A stretch of DNA of 64,000 nucleotides from JAZDFC01 sp043808235 (GTDB lineage: Bacteria; Bacteroidota; Ignavibacteria; Ignavibacteriales; Melioribacteraceae), in assembly GCA_043808235.1 (NCBI GenBank), contig JAZDFC010000014.1, positions 59,637 to 123,636 of the forward strand, in the 5' to 3' direction. The translations under genes and the position numbers were made by a program. The notes beneath the pieces were generated by a model. The model was not told the DNA's origin, searched no databases, and worked only from the letters and a program-made list of their open reading frames with translations. This document shows, piece by piece, positions 44,724-52,085 of this stretch (positions are counted from its first letter, which is position 1; each line of letters opens with the position of its first letter).

Positions 44724-45852
44724 TGCTGGTTATTAAATGAAGAAATTCTTGTTGATCATCTTTAACAAAAATAGAGAGTGAGTGTCGCGCCCGGGTCATG
44801 GCAGTAAAGATCATTTGATTATAATTTTCAGAAAATTCTGTTTTGAGTCGCGTATAATCTAAATTTGCAATTAGAACATATTCAAACTCTAATCCTTTTA
44901 CAGAATGCATTGTTAAAATAACCGGGTCCGCCGTTTCAAAAATATTTTTCCCGTTGTACATTCCGTTGTTAGTTAAATGTGTAGGGTAATAGGGATTAAA
45001 TATATTATTGATTGAATTAACACCATTTTGGGTTATTATTGCAACTTTGGAAGTATTCTGAGGAGTTAAATCTACATAATACCCCGTCTTTTTGATTAGA
45101 ACATTATTGAGTATATCATCACTATTAGAGACTATTACATCTACTTTTAAATTCGGTCTAGTATCAAAAGTATTCCATTTAAATGGTTCTTCGTTTCTTT
45201 TGCTATAAAAAGGATTAGCCATTTTTGAAACTACCTCATGATTGCGATAATTACCTTTTATATCAAGTCTTTTAATAACTCTGTTATTATTTTTTAACAA
45301 TTTACCTAAGATAACTGTTGTACAATTACCATGTTTATAAAGCTGTTGAGCATCATCTGCTAAAAGATTTAACACTTTTGCATAATTAGAACAAAAATCA
45401 AAAAGAGATAAATACAAATCTTGGGCTTCATCGACAATTAGAAAATCTATTGCATTTCGGTTCTGCCTGGCCCAATTCGCAGCATCATCAGCATATGTTA
45501 AATATCTCTCTGCTCTATTTAAAAAATCATTAAAATGGACGGGAGTTATGTCTTTAATGAATTTGAATATACCCTTTGAATGAACTCCTGTTTTCTGACT
45601 AATATAATCCTTCAAAATATTTGTGTAAACTAATAACTCCCCGTTCATACCTTTTTCAACTAAGTGCTTATATCTTTTTAGTGCTAATACAGTCTTCCCA
45701 GATCCAGCTGGACCTGAAACTAATAAATCTTTTTCTATATCATACTCAAGAACATCAAGCTGCTCCCCTTTTACATCGCCGAGAAATAATTGACTATCTT
45801 TAGCAGAAAGTGGCTTATTGGTCATATTGGTTATAATTGCCGCTAATGCCAT
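44686..45852 (-). CDS. Short UvrD/Rep-type superfamily 1 helicase
   Basis: 388 aa. SF1A motifs in order: Walker A 'GPAGSGKT' (47-54), Walker B 'DEAQD' (141-145), motif III 'NLLADDAQQLY' (about 162), motif V 'TMHSVKGLEFEYVLI' (about 314) and motif VI 'MIFTAMTRAR' (347-356). Full UvrD is about 700 aa; here the 1B and 2B insertions are largely missing, leaving a compact motor. AAGGA precedes the ATG, and the gap from the methyltransferase-like gene is 2 nt. Stand-alone compact UvrD-like helicases often occur in phage-defence gene sets (for example GajB of Gabija), but the partners here are different. Confidence 0.88.
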   Translation of the reverse strand: MALAAIITNMTNKPLSAKDSQLFLGDVKGEQLDVLEYDIEKDLLVSGPAGSGKTVLALKRYKHLVEKGMNGELLVYTNILKDYISQKTGVHSKGIFKFIKDITPVHFNDFLNRAERYLTYADDAANWARQNRNAIDFLIVDEAQDLYLSLFDFCSNYAKVLNLLADDAQQLYKHGNCTTVILGKLLKNNNRVIKRLDIKGNYRNHEVVSKMANPFYSKRNEEPFKWNTFDTRPNLKVDVIVSNSDDILNNVLIKKTGYYVDLTPQNTSKVAIITQNGVNSINNIFNPYYPTHLTNNGMYNGKNIFETADPVILTMHSVKGLEFEYVLIANLDYTRLKTEFSENYNQMIFTAMTRARHSLSIFVKDDQQEFLHLITSNVDKRYYEIIKV

Positions 45853-45854
45853 TT

Positions 45855-46796
45855 TTAATCCTTTTTCACAATTGAACTATAATAATTAACATTTCGCCTT
45901 GCTATAAGCCCGTCTACACCTGGTTCATATAGCTTTGTCTCAAGGTGATCACAGAACGGAATATTTGGCCTATGGTTATTAATTGAAGAAATGGGTTTAA
46001 TTACTCTTCCTGAGTTAGAAGTGAAGAATGTTTGAAGTCTTGTAATTAATTCACTTATAGTAACATAATTGAGGTCAAGTAAAATAATAATTGAATTTTT
46101 TCTCATTGATAGCCATATTTCTTTAATATTTCTTTCAATATGAGTAACGCTTCCTTGAGGGCAATCATTGATACAATTTTGTACTACAATTATATCACAT
46201 TCTCTGATAACTGAAGGAACATCCATTTGATATTGAAAAAAGTCATATTCTTTTGTTACAATCGAAAACTCTTTCTCCCAATAGGATCTAAGTATTTCTT
46301 CCGTGCATATTCTTCTTTCAGAAGCCCAATGTGGTACTGCGTCAAGTACATATGAATTAATTTTTTCAATATCATTTCTTTTTTGGGTAATAACCTTTGA
46401 TAATCCTAATAATTCTGGAATTGGTCCACCACCGATAAATGTAACGTTTAATTCTTGCTGAGTGGAAAGATGAATTTTTTCCGTATGATTAATAATAGCC
46501 TCATATATTGGTTCAATATAAAAAGGGAAATATGCATACATATAAGCTGCTCTGACATATCTGTCTTTATAATCGACATGAACAAAACTCCCTCTGAGCC
46601 TTTGTCTTAATTTTTGCACTTCTGATTTTAATCCAGCAAACCAATACTCAACTATAATATTTCCTGTACAAGAGTTACAATTTCCATACCCCATGAGCGG
46701 TGTTTTTTCATGTACTAATTCCATATTGCATCCATTAAGTGATGCTATTGTAGTTATCAATTTGCAGTAAGGATTATGTGGTGGAAATTTTGCCAT
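45855..46796 (-). CDS. Rossmann-fold methyltransferase-like protein with N-terminal Cys pair
   Basis: 313 aa. The central domain looks like a class I SAM methyltransferase: motif I-like 'FIGGGPIPELL' (120-130), an acidic strand end 'VLDAVPHW' (D152), 'CDIIVVQNCINDC' (200-212) in the motif IV region and strand 'IIILLDLNY'. The N-terminal region has 'GNCNSC' (C40, C43) and other cysteines that may bind metal. No exact family is recognised. It overlaps the DUF1848 gene by 1 nt (TAATG) and is followed by the helicase gene after 2 nt. The substrate (DNA, RNA or protein) cannot be told. Confidence 0.6.
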   Translation of the reverse strand: MAKFPPHNPYCKLITTIASLNGCNMELVHEKTPLMGYGNCNSCTGNIIVEYWFAGLKSEVQKLRQRLRGSFVHVDYKDRYVRAAYMYAYFPFYIEPIYEAIINHTEKIHLSTQQELNVTFIGGGPIPELLGLSKVITQKRNDIEKINSYVLDAVPHWASERRICTEEILRSYWEKEFSIVTKEYDFFQYQMDVPSVIRECDIIVVQNCINDCPQGSVTHIERNIKEIWLSMRKNSIIILLDLNYVTISELITRLQTFFTSNSGRVIKPISSINNHRPNIPFCDHLETKLYEPGVDGLIARRNVNYYSSIVKKD

Positions 46797-47758
46797 TAGA
46801 ACAATACCATTTGTTGCATTGTAATATTCTTATTTTGAGTTAATTCTTGAATTCCTTTTTCTATTTCTTTTGGCATTTTATGAACCAACAAAGATGAAAA
46901 CTCAGGATCGTGTTTTTTTCTATTGTTGACTGCTAATTCGTGAGAGGCAGTCGCATAGCAATACTCACATCCCATTAAGCAAGTGTTATTCATGCCAATA
47001 TCTTTACTAATCATACAACCACAGGGTAGTCGCTGACCTTTATCTTTTTTGTATGTTAGATCAATTCCAAATTCATTTTTTAAAAGTCGATCGTCAACAC
47101 ATTTTCCATGTACAATTCCCAAACTTTGAAAATCTTTTTCTTCTGCGCAGCTTTCTACCTGAATTCCGGCATCATTGGCATACTCAACGATAAACTTTAA
47201 TAATTCTTCGACTTGAGGCTTTGCGATCTGGTTCCCTTTATAATTAGTATCGAGTTTGGCTAAGCGATGCAAAGCTTTTTTGTAGTCATCCACAATACTG
47301 ATCACTAATCGCTTTGTATATCCCTTTAATTCATGGTAAAGACATTCAAAATTCTCTTTGTGAAATTTCAGAGTAATGTCATCAGTAAAAAAGATCGGGT
47401 CGTAACGCCAAATCACTTTTCCACTTCCTAATTTATTAGAAAGTTCTTTAAAACATTCAATTGCTGTTTTTAACGTGGGGTTATACGGTTCGTAATTTTT
47501 AGGTAGATTATTAATAGTAAATTGAAAATAATATTTATAATTATGTTCATCTAAAAGCTCAAGCTTCTTCATTAATGGATAAGCATTTCTAGTCCAAAAT
47601 ACAAATGCTGTAACAGCCTCGGGTTTAAGATTTACAATAGAAACTTGTTCGGCGTTAAATGGATTGGGAACAGTACAAAAGCCTTCTTCGATTCTCTTAT
47701 AGAACCATTCGGAATAAAAGGCGGGAATATCTGTTCTTCTACTTACTGAAATTATCAT
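46796..47758 (-). CDS. DUF1848 family protein, radical-SAM-like with C-terminal CxxxCxxC
   Basis: 320 aa. The N-terminus 'SVSRRTDIPAFYSEW' and the segment 'KVIWRYDPIFFTDDITL' match the DUF1848 family and recall the SplB-like radical SAM barrel. The cysteine cluster lies at the far end: C246-x-C248 and then 'CLMGCEYCYA' (C260, C264, C267), a CxxxCxxC spacing that in ordinary radical SAM enzymes sits near the N-terminus. This suggests a permuted barrel binding a 4Fe-4S cluster and SAM. It follows the HicB-like gene by 12 nt and overlaps the methyltransferase-like gene by 1 nt. The reaction is unknown. Confidence 0.82.
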   Translation of the reverse strand: MIISVSRRTDIPAFYSEWFYKRIEEGFCTVPNPFNAEQVSIVNLKPEAVTAFVFWTRNAYPLMKKLELLDEHNYKYYFQFTINNLPKNYEPYNPTLKTAIECFKELSNKLGSGKVIWRYDPIFFTDDITLKFHKENFECLYHELKGYTKRLVISIVDDYKKALHRLAKLDTNYKGNQIAKPQVEELLKFIVEYANDAGIQVESCAEEKDFQSLGIVHGKCVDDRLLKNEFGIDLTYKKDKGQRLPCGCMISKDIGMNNTCLMGCEYCYATASHELAVNNRKKHDPEFSSLLVHKMPKEIEKGIQELTQNKNITMQQMVLF

Positions 47759-47770
47759 TTTGTTCTCAAC

Positions 47771-47998
47771 TTAGGCATACACAAAAGAGTCCAATTCCAT
47801 ATTTGCAATTATTGCCGGATTGGTCACAAGGTTGTACTCGGCAAGGTTTTCACCTTCGAGAAAAAGATTAACCGCTTCTTTGATATTGCCCATTAATTCA
47901 TCCATAGTTTTGCCCTGTGTTACAATAGGCACATTCATTCCTTCAGCAACAAACTGGGTTTCACCCTTATAAATATTTATTTGAATTACCTTTCTCAT
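47771..47998 (-). CDS. HicB-like antitoxin-family protein without adjacent HicA
   Basis: 75 aa from ATG 47998 (AAGG about 9 nt upstream; a GTG five codons earlier also opens the frame). It matches the HicB/DUF1902 fold: 'VIQINIYKGETQFVAEG' strands, then 'TQGKTMDELMGNIKEAVNLF', the typical RNase-H-like half domain. No C-terminal DNA-binding domain is visible. No HicA-type ORF lies upstream or downstream. It is the first gene of the run with DUF1848, methyltransferase-like and helicase genes (12-nt gap). It may regulate that operon or be an orphan. Confidence 0.72.
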   Translation of the reverse strand: MRKVIQINIYKGETQFVAEGMNVPIVTQGKTMDELMGNIKEAVNLFLEGENLAEYNLVTNPAIIANMELDSFVYA

Positions 47999-48048
47999 TT
48001 CATCTGCCTTCACTTTTTTTTAATAAAAAACAGCTAAGTTTCGTATTA

Positions 48049-48077
48049 AACATACTTTTTATTAAAGCAAAAGACAA
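48049..48077 (-). promoter_or_regulatory. Candidate sigma70-type promoter of the HicB/DUF1848/helicase operon
   Basis: On the minus strand TTGTCT (48072-48077) and TATGTT (48049-48054) are separated by 17 nt. The predicted start of transcription is about 45 nt before the HicB-like ATG. This is a pattern match only. Confidence 0.35.
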
Positions 48078-48120
48078 TTCAATTTTCCTTGCGTTTCACC
48101 ATCTGCTTCCATCGCTAAAT

Positions 48121-48152
48121 ACAGATAATTAACAAAAGTGTTAATTATCTGT
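48121..48152. promoter_or_regulatory. Perfect 14-bp inverted repeat between phzF-like gene and HicB-led operon
   Basis: ACAGATAATTAACA and its exact complement are separated by the loop AAAG (48135-48138). No T run follows on either strand, so it is a poor terminator. It lies 28 nt beyond the phzF-like stop and about 45 nt upstream of the promoter candidate for the operon, so an operator is at least as likely. Confidence 0.55.
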
Positions 48153-48179
48153 ATTTACCAAAAATGTAATGGCAAGGAA

Positions 48180-48962
48180 TTATACTTCGATTTCCCCTAT
48201 CAAATAGGTAACTGCTTTGCCGCCAATCTCGGTTCTATCGCCAAGATTTTTACATCTCAAATGACCTTTTCGTATCGAGAGTTGCATCGCGGTTAGTTCA
48301 GTCTTTCCAAATCGCCCCGACCAATATGGAGTTAGCGTTGTGTGCGCGGAACCGGTGACAGGGTCTTCATTTATCCCGGATTGCGGGGCAAAGAATCTCG
48401 AGACAAAATCACAATCATTGCCCTTGGCAGTAATAATTATTCCCCGCGAATCAGCCGCAGCAAGTTTTCCGAAATCCGGTTTTATGTTTTCAATCTGCTC
48501 TTGAGTTTCGAAAACAAGCAAATGGTCGGACCGTCCTTTAAATGCCTTTACCGGTTTATCTCCAAGCGCTTCAACCAAATCATTCGGAATTCCAATTTCC
48601 GTAAGTTTATCGGTTGGAAAATTCAAAATCAAAAAATCATTTTCCTTTCGAACCAACAGTTTACCGCTTTTCGATTCGAATTCGATTACATCTTTTTTGT
48701 AATCGGTATAATTGAAAATAACATGCGCCGAAGCCTGCGTTGCATGCCCACACAAATCCACTTCGACTGTCGGTGTGAACCACCTTATATCGAAATGGTC
48801 ATCTCGTTTAACAACAAAAGCAGTTTCAGAAAGATTATTTTCCAAACCGATTTTCTGCATCAGTTCATCCAGCAGCCACTCATTGAGCAAGCAAACCGCG
48901 GCAGGATTTCCGCCGAATATTTTTTCTGTAAATGCATCGACCTGATAAATTTTTGTTTTCAT
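48180..48962 (-). CDS. PhzF family isomerase/epimerase-like protein
   Basis: 260 aa with the duplicated diaminopimelate-epimerase-like fold. Family motifs are 'YQVDAFTEKIFGGNPAAVCLL' in two parts (N-terminal 'VDAFT' and 'GGNPAAV'), 'LSETAFV' with the probable catalytic Glu, 'WFTPTVEVDLCGHAT' and 'EDPVTGSAHTTL'. PhzF isomerises DHHA in phenazine synthesis, but most members outside phenazine clusters have unknown substrates; no other phz gene is here. AAAGGA precedes the ATG. Confidence 0.9.
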   Translation of the reverse strand: MKTKIYQVDAFTEKIFGGNPAAVCLLNEWLLDELMQKIGLENNLSETAFVVKRDDHFDIRWFTPTVEVDLCGHATQASAHVIFNYTDYKKDVIEFESKSGKLLVRKENDFLILNFPTDKLTEIGIPNDLVEALGDKPVKAFKGRSDHLLVFETQEQIENIKPDFGKLAAADSRGIIITAKGNDCDFVSRFFAPQSGINEDPVTGSAHTTLTPYWSGRFGKTELTAMQLSIRKGHLRCKNLGDRTEIGGKAVTYLIGEIEV

Positions 48963-48990
48963 GTGTAAAATTCCTTTATTCGTTTATATA

Positions 48991-49043
48991 CCGCGTGACC
49001 ATCAATGGTCACGCTAATCAAATAAATCCCGATGAATCGGGAT
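48991..49043 (+). repeat. REP-like hairpin unit A
   Basis: First hairpin GCGTGACC/GGTCACGC, then the linker 'TAATCAAATAA', then a second hairpin ATCCCG/CGGGAT. Same order and orientation as unit B at 49595-49647. It lies on the 3' side of the RAYT gene. Confidence 0.8.
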
Positions 49044-49055
49044 AAGATTACTATC

Positions 49056-49126
49056 ATCCTTTAGGATGCCTGCCTTGTCGGCAAACAGGATTTGTTTGGA
49101 TAGCGATACCGTTTACGGTATCGCGG
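49056..49126 (-). repeat. REP-like hairpin unit C, inverted
   Basis: Read on the minus strand it begins CCGCG, with hairpin GCGATACC/GGTATCGC, linker 'TATCCAAACAAATCC' (as in unit B), then a longer hairpin TGTTTGCC/GGCAGGCA (49067-49087) and a small one ATCCT/AGGAT. Compared with units A and B, both arms of the first hairpin have changed together, which preserves pairing. Confidence 0.75.
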
Positions 49127-49144
49127 TGATAAATTTTCTACTAA

Positions 49145-49561
49145 TTATTCATCACCGTAATTTTCCAATGCTAAATTAATTTTATTTGTTTTGTGATGCT
49201 GTTTTTGATTTGCGATATAACGCAAAATTTTGGGTAAATCCTTCTCGGCAAATGAAAGCACCCCAAATCCATCCTGCCAATAAAAATTGTTGGTAATCTG
49301 TATTTCTTTATTCAGGAAATATGATGAGCTACCCTTTAATTTTCCGATTATATCGCTCACCGATTCAGCCGGTGGAATTTGAATTGCCATATGAACATGA
49401 TTCTCAGTACTATTGCAGCCCAAAATACAGCAATCAAACCTTTTCGCCTTGTTGATAAAAAACGGGAATAAATATTTTTCAATTTCCTCGGTAATTTCAG
49501 GCTGTCGTAAATAGGTTGTCCAAACCGCATGGTAGTACAATTTGTGAAATATTTTGCTCAT
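49145..49561 (-). CDS. REP-associated tyrosine transposase (RAYT, IS200/IS605-like Y1)
   Basis: 138 aa, HUH-superfamily single-strand transposase. The HUH metal motif is 'ENHVHMAI' (H55, H57), the catalytic tyrosine is Y115 in 'ILRYIANQKQHH', and the N-terminal 'YYHAVWTTYLRQP' is typical. Its length and single-copy setting fit a domesticated RAYT rather than an active insertion sequence. Covarying hairpin repeats lie 19 nt beyond its stop and 34 nt before its start, and the enzyme probably acts on those structures. No TnpB is nearby. Confidence 0.92.
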   Translation of the reverse strand: MSKIFHKLYYHAVWTTYLRQPEITEEIEKYLFPFFINKAKRFDCCILGCNSTENHVHMAIQIPPAESVSDIIGKLKGSSSYFLNKEIQITNNFYWQDGFGVLSFAEKDLPKILRYIANQKQHHKTNKINLALENYGDE

Positions 49562-49594
49562 TTATGTATTCCCAATTGTTGCTATCATCATTAA

Positions 49595-49647
49595 CCGCGT
49601 GACCCTGAAGTGTCACGCTATCCAAACAAATCCCGGTAAACCGGGAT
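49595..49647 (+). repeat. REP-like hairpin unit B
   Basis: Hairpin GCGTGAC/GTCACGC, linker 'TATCCAAACAA', second hairpin ATCCCGG/CCGGGAT. It is a direct repeat of unit A, on the 5' side of the RAYT gene. The loops differ while the stems are kept. Confidence 0.8.
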
Positions 49648-49696
49648 AGCACCTTCTATCTTCCCTTAGGAGAATTTATCCGGATACTAATGGTAT

Positions 49697-50416
49697 TCAT
49701 GCTCGCCAGGCATTGGTTGGGTATCGCGGTTTCAAATTAATAACACAAAACACACTTGACCCGTCAACATCTTCAATTTGTGTTTCGATTCCGTCTATAC
49801 CGGCAGTTAAATCCGTAAACTGTTCCGGTGAAACTGTAGTAGCAGTAAATCCATCTTTGCAAACAATATTCCCGTTGACGGTTCTTTCATAGTCAATCTC
49901 TCCAAGTATTCCGGCATCCGACTGTTTTTGAAACCATTCCAATCGATAGTTCCAAAACTTTTTCGAATAACTGGAAAAGGAAATAACGCCGCCAGGTTTT
50001 GTTACACGGATACTTTCCAAAATCAATTTTTTCTTGTCAACGTGAAACGCAGAAACTCCGTTTTGAATGCAAACAACAGCATCAAATGTATGGGACGGGA
50101 AAGCAAGCTGTGCTGCATTCATCCGGGTAAAGTAACAGTTCGAAATATTTTTCAGCATCTCCTTCCCCATCATCAAACTGGAAAGAGAAGTATCTATGCC
50201 AATTACCTTCTTTGACTTTTTTGCGAGTGCAGAAAGAACTCTACCATAACCGCATCCGAGTTCTAAAACTGAGCTGCCGGGTTTAATTTTTTGAAGGACA
50301 TAATTCATTTCCGCATTTAAATATTGCCTGACACGCGGCGCTGCAATTTCATAAACCTGTTTTAGTTTATCAGCCGAAAGTTTTTTTTCGTAATATTTTT
50401 TCTCGCTCACCATCAT
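49697..50416 (-). CDS. Class I SAM-dependent methyltransferase
   Basis: 239 aa. Motif I 'VLELGCGYGRVLSAL', motif II 'VIGIDTSLSSL', 'DAVVCIQNGVSAF' and 'VTKPGGVISFSSYS' define a UbiE/methyltransf_11-type enzyme acting on small molecules. Two adjacent ATGs (50416, 50413) could serve as start. It lies downstream of the SnoaL-like gene (42-nt gap). The substrate is unknown. Confidence 0.88.
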   Translation of the reverse strand: MMVSEKKYYEKKLSADKLKQVYEIAAPRVRQYLNAEMNYVLQKIKPGSSVLELGCGYGRVLSALAKKSKKVIGIDTSLSSLMMGKEMLKNISNCYFTRMNAAQLAFPSHTFDAVVCIQNGVSAFHVDKKKLILESIRVTKPGGVISFSSYSKKFWNYRLEWFQKQSDAGILGEIDYERTVNGNIVCKDGFTATTVSPEQFTDLTAGIDGIETQIEDVDGSSVFCVINLKPRYPTNAWRA

Positions 50417-50458
50417 ACCGGTTATGGGATTTTGAATCTTACTTCCTCTTCGGGACTG

Positions 50459-50833
50459 TCATTCGATTTTAAATTTTTCCCTATTCTCTTCCGTGTCGTA
50501 ATATATTTTCCACTCGGCAACCAAATCGTTTTCGATTCGCGCCGTCCATATTACATTATCATAGGGATTTTCTTCGGACCAGTAAGCGTAACCGGCAATA
50601 ACAACAATATCACCTTTCAGTTCAACCCGGGTGAAATAGTTTTTATAATCCGGGAACATCTCGAAGAATTTTCTCCACCCATCAATCATGAATATTTTGG
50701 GTTGACCAATATTTCCTTCCCGGTCGATGAATGTATGATTTTCCGTCATCAAATCAGCGAGTCCATTTAAATCTTGAGCATTGATATACTCGTTAAATTT
50801 GAGTGCGGTAAACATGGGATTCATTTTGTTCAT
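50459..50833 (-). CDS. SnoaL/NTF2-like family protein
   Basis: 124 aa cone-shaped alpha+beta barrel: 'KFNEYINAQDLNGLADLMTE', 'HTFIDREG', 'DGWRKFFEMFPDYKNY', 'WTARIENDLVAEWKIYYD'. Members include ketosteroid-isomerase-like enzymes and ligand binders. GGAGG lies just upstream of the ATG. It follows the DUF3999 gene by 22 nt. A substrate cannot be assigned. Confidence 0.82.
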   Translation of the reverse strand: MNKMNPMFTALKFNEYINAQDLNGLADLMTENHTFIDREGNIGQPKIFMIDGWRKFFEMFPDYKNYFTRVELKGDIVVIAGYAYWSEENPYDNVIWTARIENDLVAEWKIYYDTEENREKFKIE

Positions 50834-50855
50834 TTATTCCTCCCGAAGATAATAC

Positions 50856-52085
50856 TTATTTTTTCTTCATCATCTTAACTGTCATCCATCCCATTGTGAT
50901 GATTACAATCAACATTATTCCCCACAGCCACAATTTGTTTTTGAACAGCGGTTCCGTGAACGAATTCTCTTTTGAAATATTAATTTCTTCGCCAAGAATT
51001 AAAGCAGTTATTCCGGCCGGAATTCTTTCCTTGAAATTCTCAATATCGTAATATGGTTTGACGGATTTATTGTTCCCGTAAACCAACCAGTAATCACCTT
51101 CTTCGGTAAACCTCGCAGTCAATTCGACCGTATTCCCCGTTACCTCAATCTGCCCGATATCAAGCGGTTCGTTATCGTTATTATCAATTACGATTCGAAA
51201 CTTATTGGCAACAGTAACCGGGAAACTAACCCCGTCCTTTTCCAATGAGCTTAATGTGCCGGACATGACGGTGTTAAAATTGTAATTCCATCCTTTCGAA
51301 GTTTTAATACTATCAATTAGATATTGGATAGTTACCGGACGGTAATAATCATATTTATTTTTCAAATTTATTTTTACCCACGAAACCGGCAGAATCATCG
51401 GAAGATTAATGTCAATCACTGTCTGTTTATTCTCTTCATCCTCCGTTACAGAAGGCGATTTCGGATTATACTTTTGGGAAATTCCATCAGTGGTTTTCAG
51501 TTCATTTATTTTTGATGCCATTAGAAACGGTGCCCGATCAGTTTTAATATACAACCGCAGGTAACGATATTTTACGTCGGGAAAATGCAGAGTCGTAAAC
51601 CGATAATCGGTCAACTCGTTTTTGATTGCAAGTATCCTGTAATCCTTCAGAATTGTGAACCATTCATTTTGATCTGAACTGCCTTCGAGATTTACTTTCC
51701 AGTCAAAGTTATCCTCACCGAGTTCCAGTTCAATCCGGTTAACGGTTTTATCACCGGGTATTTCGTAAGTAAAATAGAAACCGCCATCGTCCCACGATTC
51801 ATTTATCAAATCGAATTCAATCTCATTCCTTATTTCTTGCTTTTTTTTTATCTCAAGAATATACGGCACTTCAACGGTATCGGAGTTTTCCGTAATCCCT
51901 AATATTCTGATGTCGGAAAAATCGCTTGATATCTTCGCGAATATTTCATTCGGTAAAATTACTTTGTGCCAAACGCCGGTAATCCCGGTTAATTCACGCT
52001 TATAATTATAATCTTTGAACTGACCGAACGAAATAGACGCAATTACAAAAAGACAAATGTAAAATAGATTAACTTTTTTGTTCAT
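50856..52085 (-). CDS. DUF3999 family exported/membrane protein
   Basis: 409 aa. Signal peptide 'FYICLFVIASISFGQ', a large beta-sandwich periplasmic portion with two discoidin-like parts ('IRILGITENSDTVEVPY', 'YRYLRLYIKTDRAPF'), and one C-terminal membrane helix ('LWLWGIMLIVIITMGWMTV') followed by KKK. The gene overlaps the DUF2339 gene by 17 nt; these two families are regularly adjacent, which suggests a membrane complex, perhaps linked to envelope polysaccharide. Function is not established. Confidence 0.8.
   Translation of the reverse strand: MNKKVNLFYICLFVIASISFGQFKDYNYKRELTGITGVWHKVILPNEIFAKISSDFSDIRILGITENSDTVEVPYILEIKKKQEIRNEIEFDLINESWDDGGFYFTYEIPGDKTVNRIELELGEDNFDWKVNLEGSSDQNEWFTILKDYRILAIKNELTDYRFTTLHFPDVKYRYLRLYIKTDRAPFLMASKINELKTTDGISQKYNPKSPSVTEDEENKQTVIDINLPMILPVSWVKINLKNKYDYYRPVTIQYLIDSIKTSKGWNYNFNTVMSGTLSSLEKDGVSFPVTVANKFRIVIDNNDNEPLDIGQIEVTGNTVELTARFTEEGDYWLVYGNNKSVKPYYDIENFKERIPAGITALILGEEINISKENSFTEPLFKNKLWLWGIMLIVIITMGWMTVKMMKKK

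Noticed and set aside
44686..45852. Gabija system (helicase GajB)
   Set aside because: The helicase is shorter than GajB and no GajA-type ATPase-TOPRIM nuclease is adjacent.
49145..49561. Active IS200/IS605 insertion sequence
   Set aside because: No TnpB and no usual IS ends; flanking two-hairpin repeats in direct and inverted copies fit a RAYT better.
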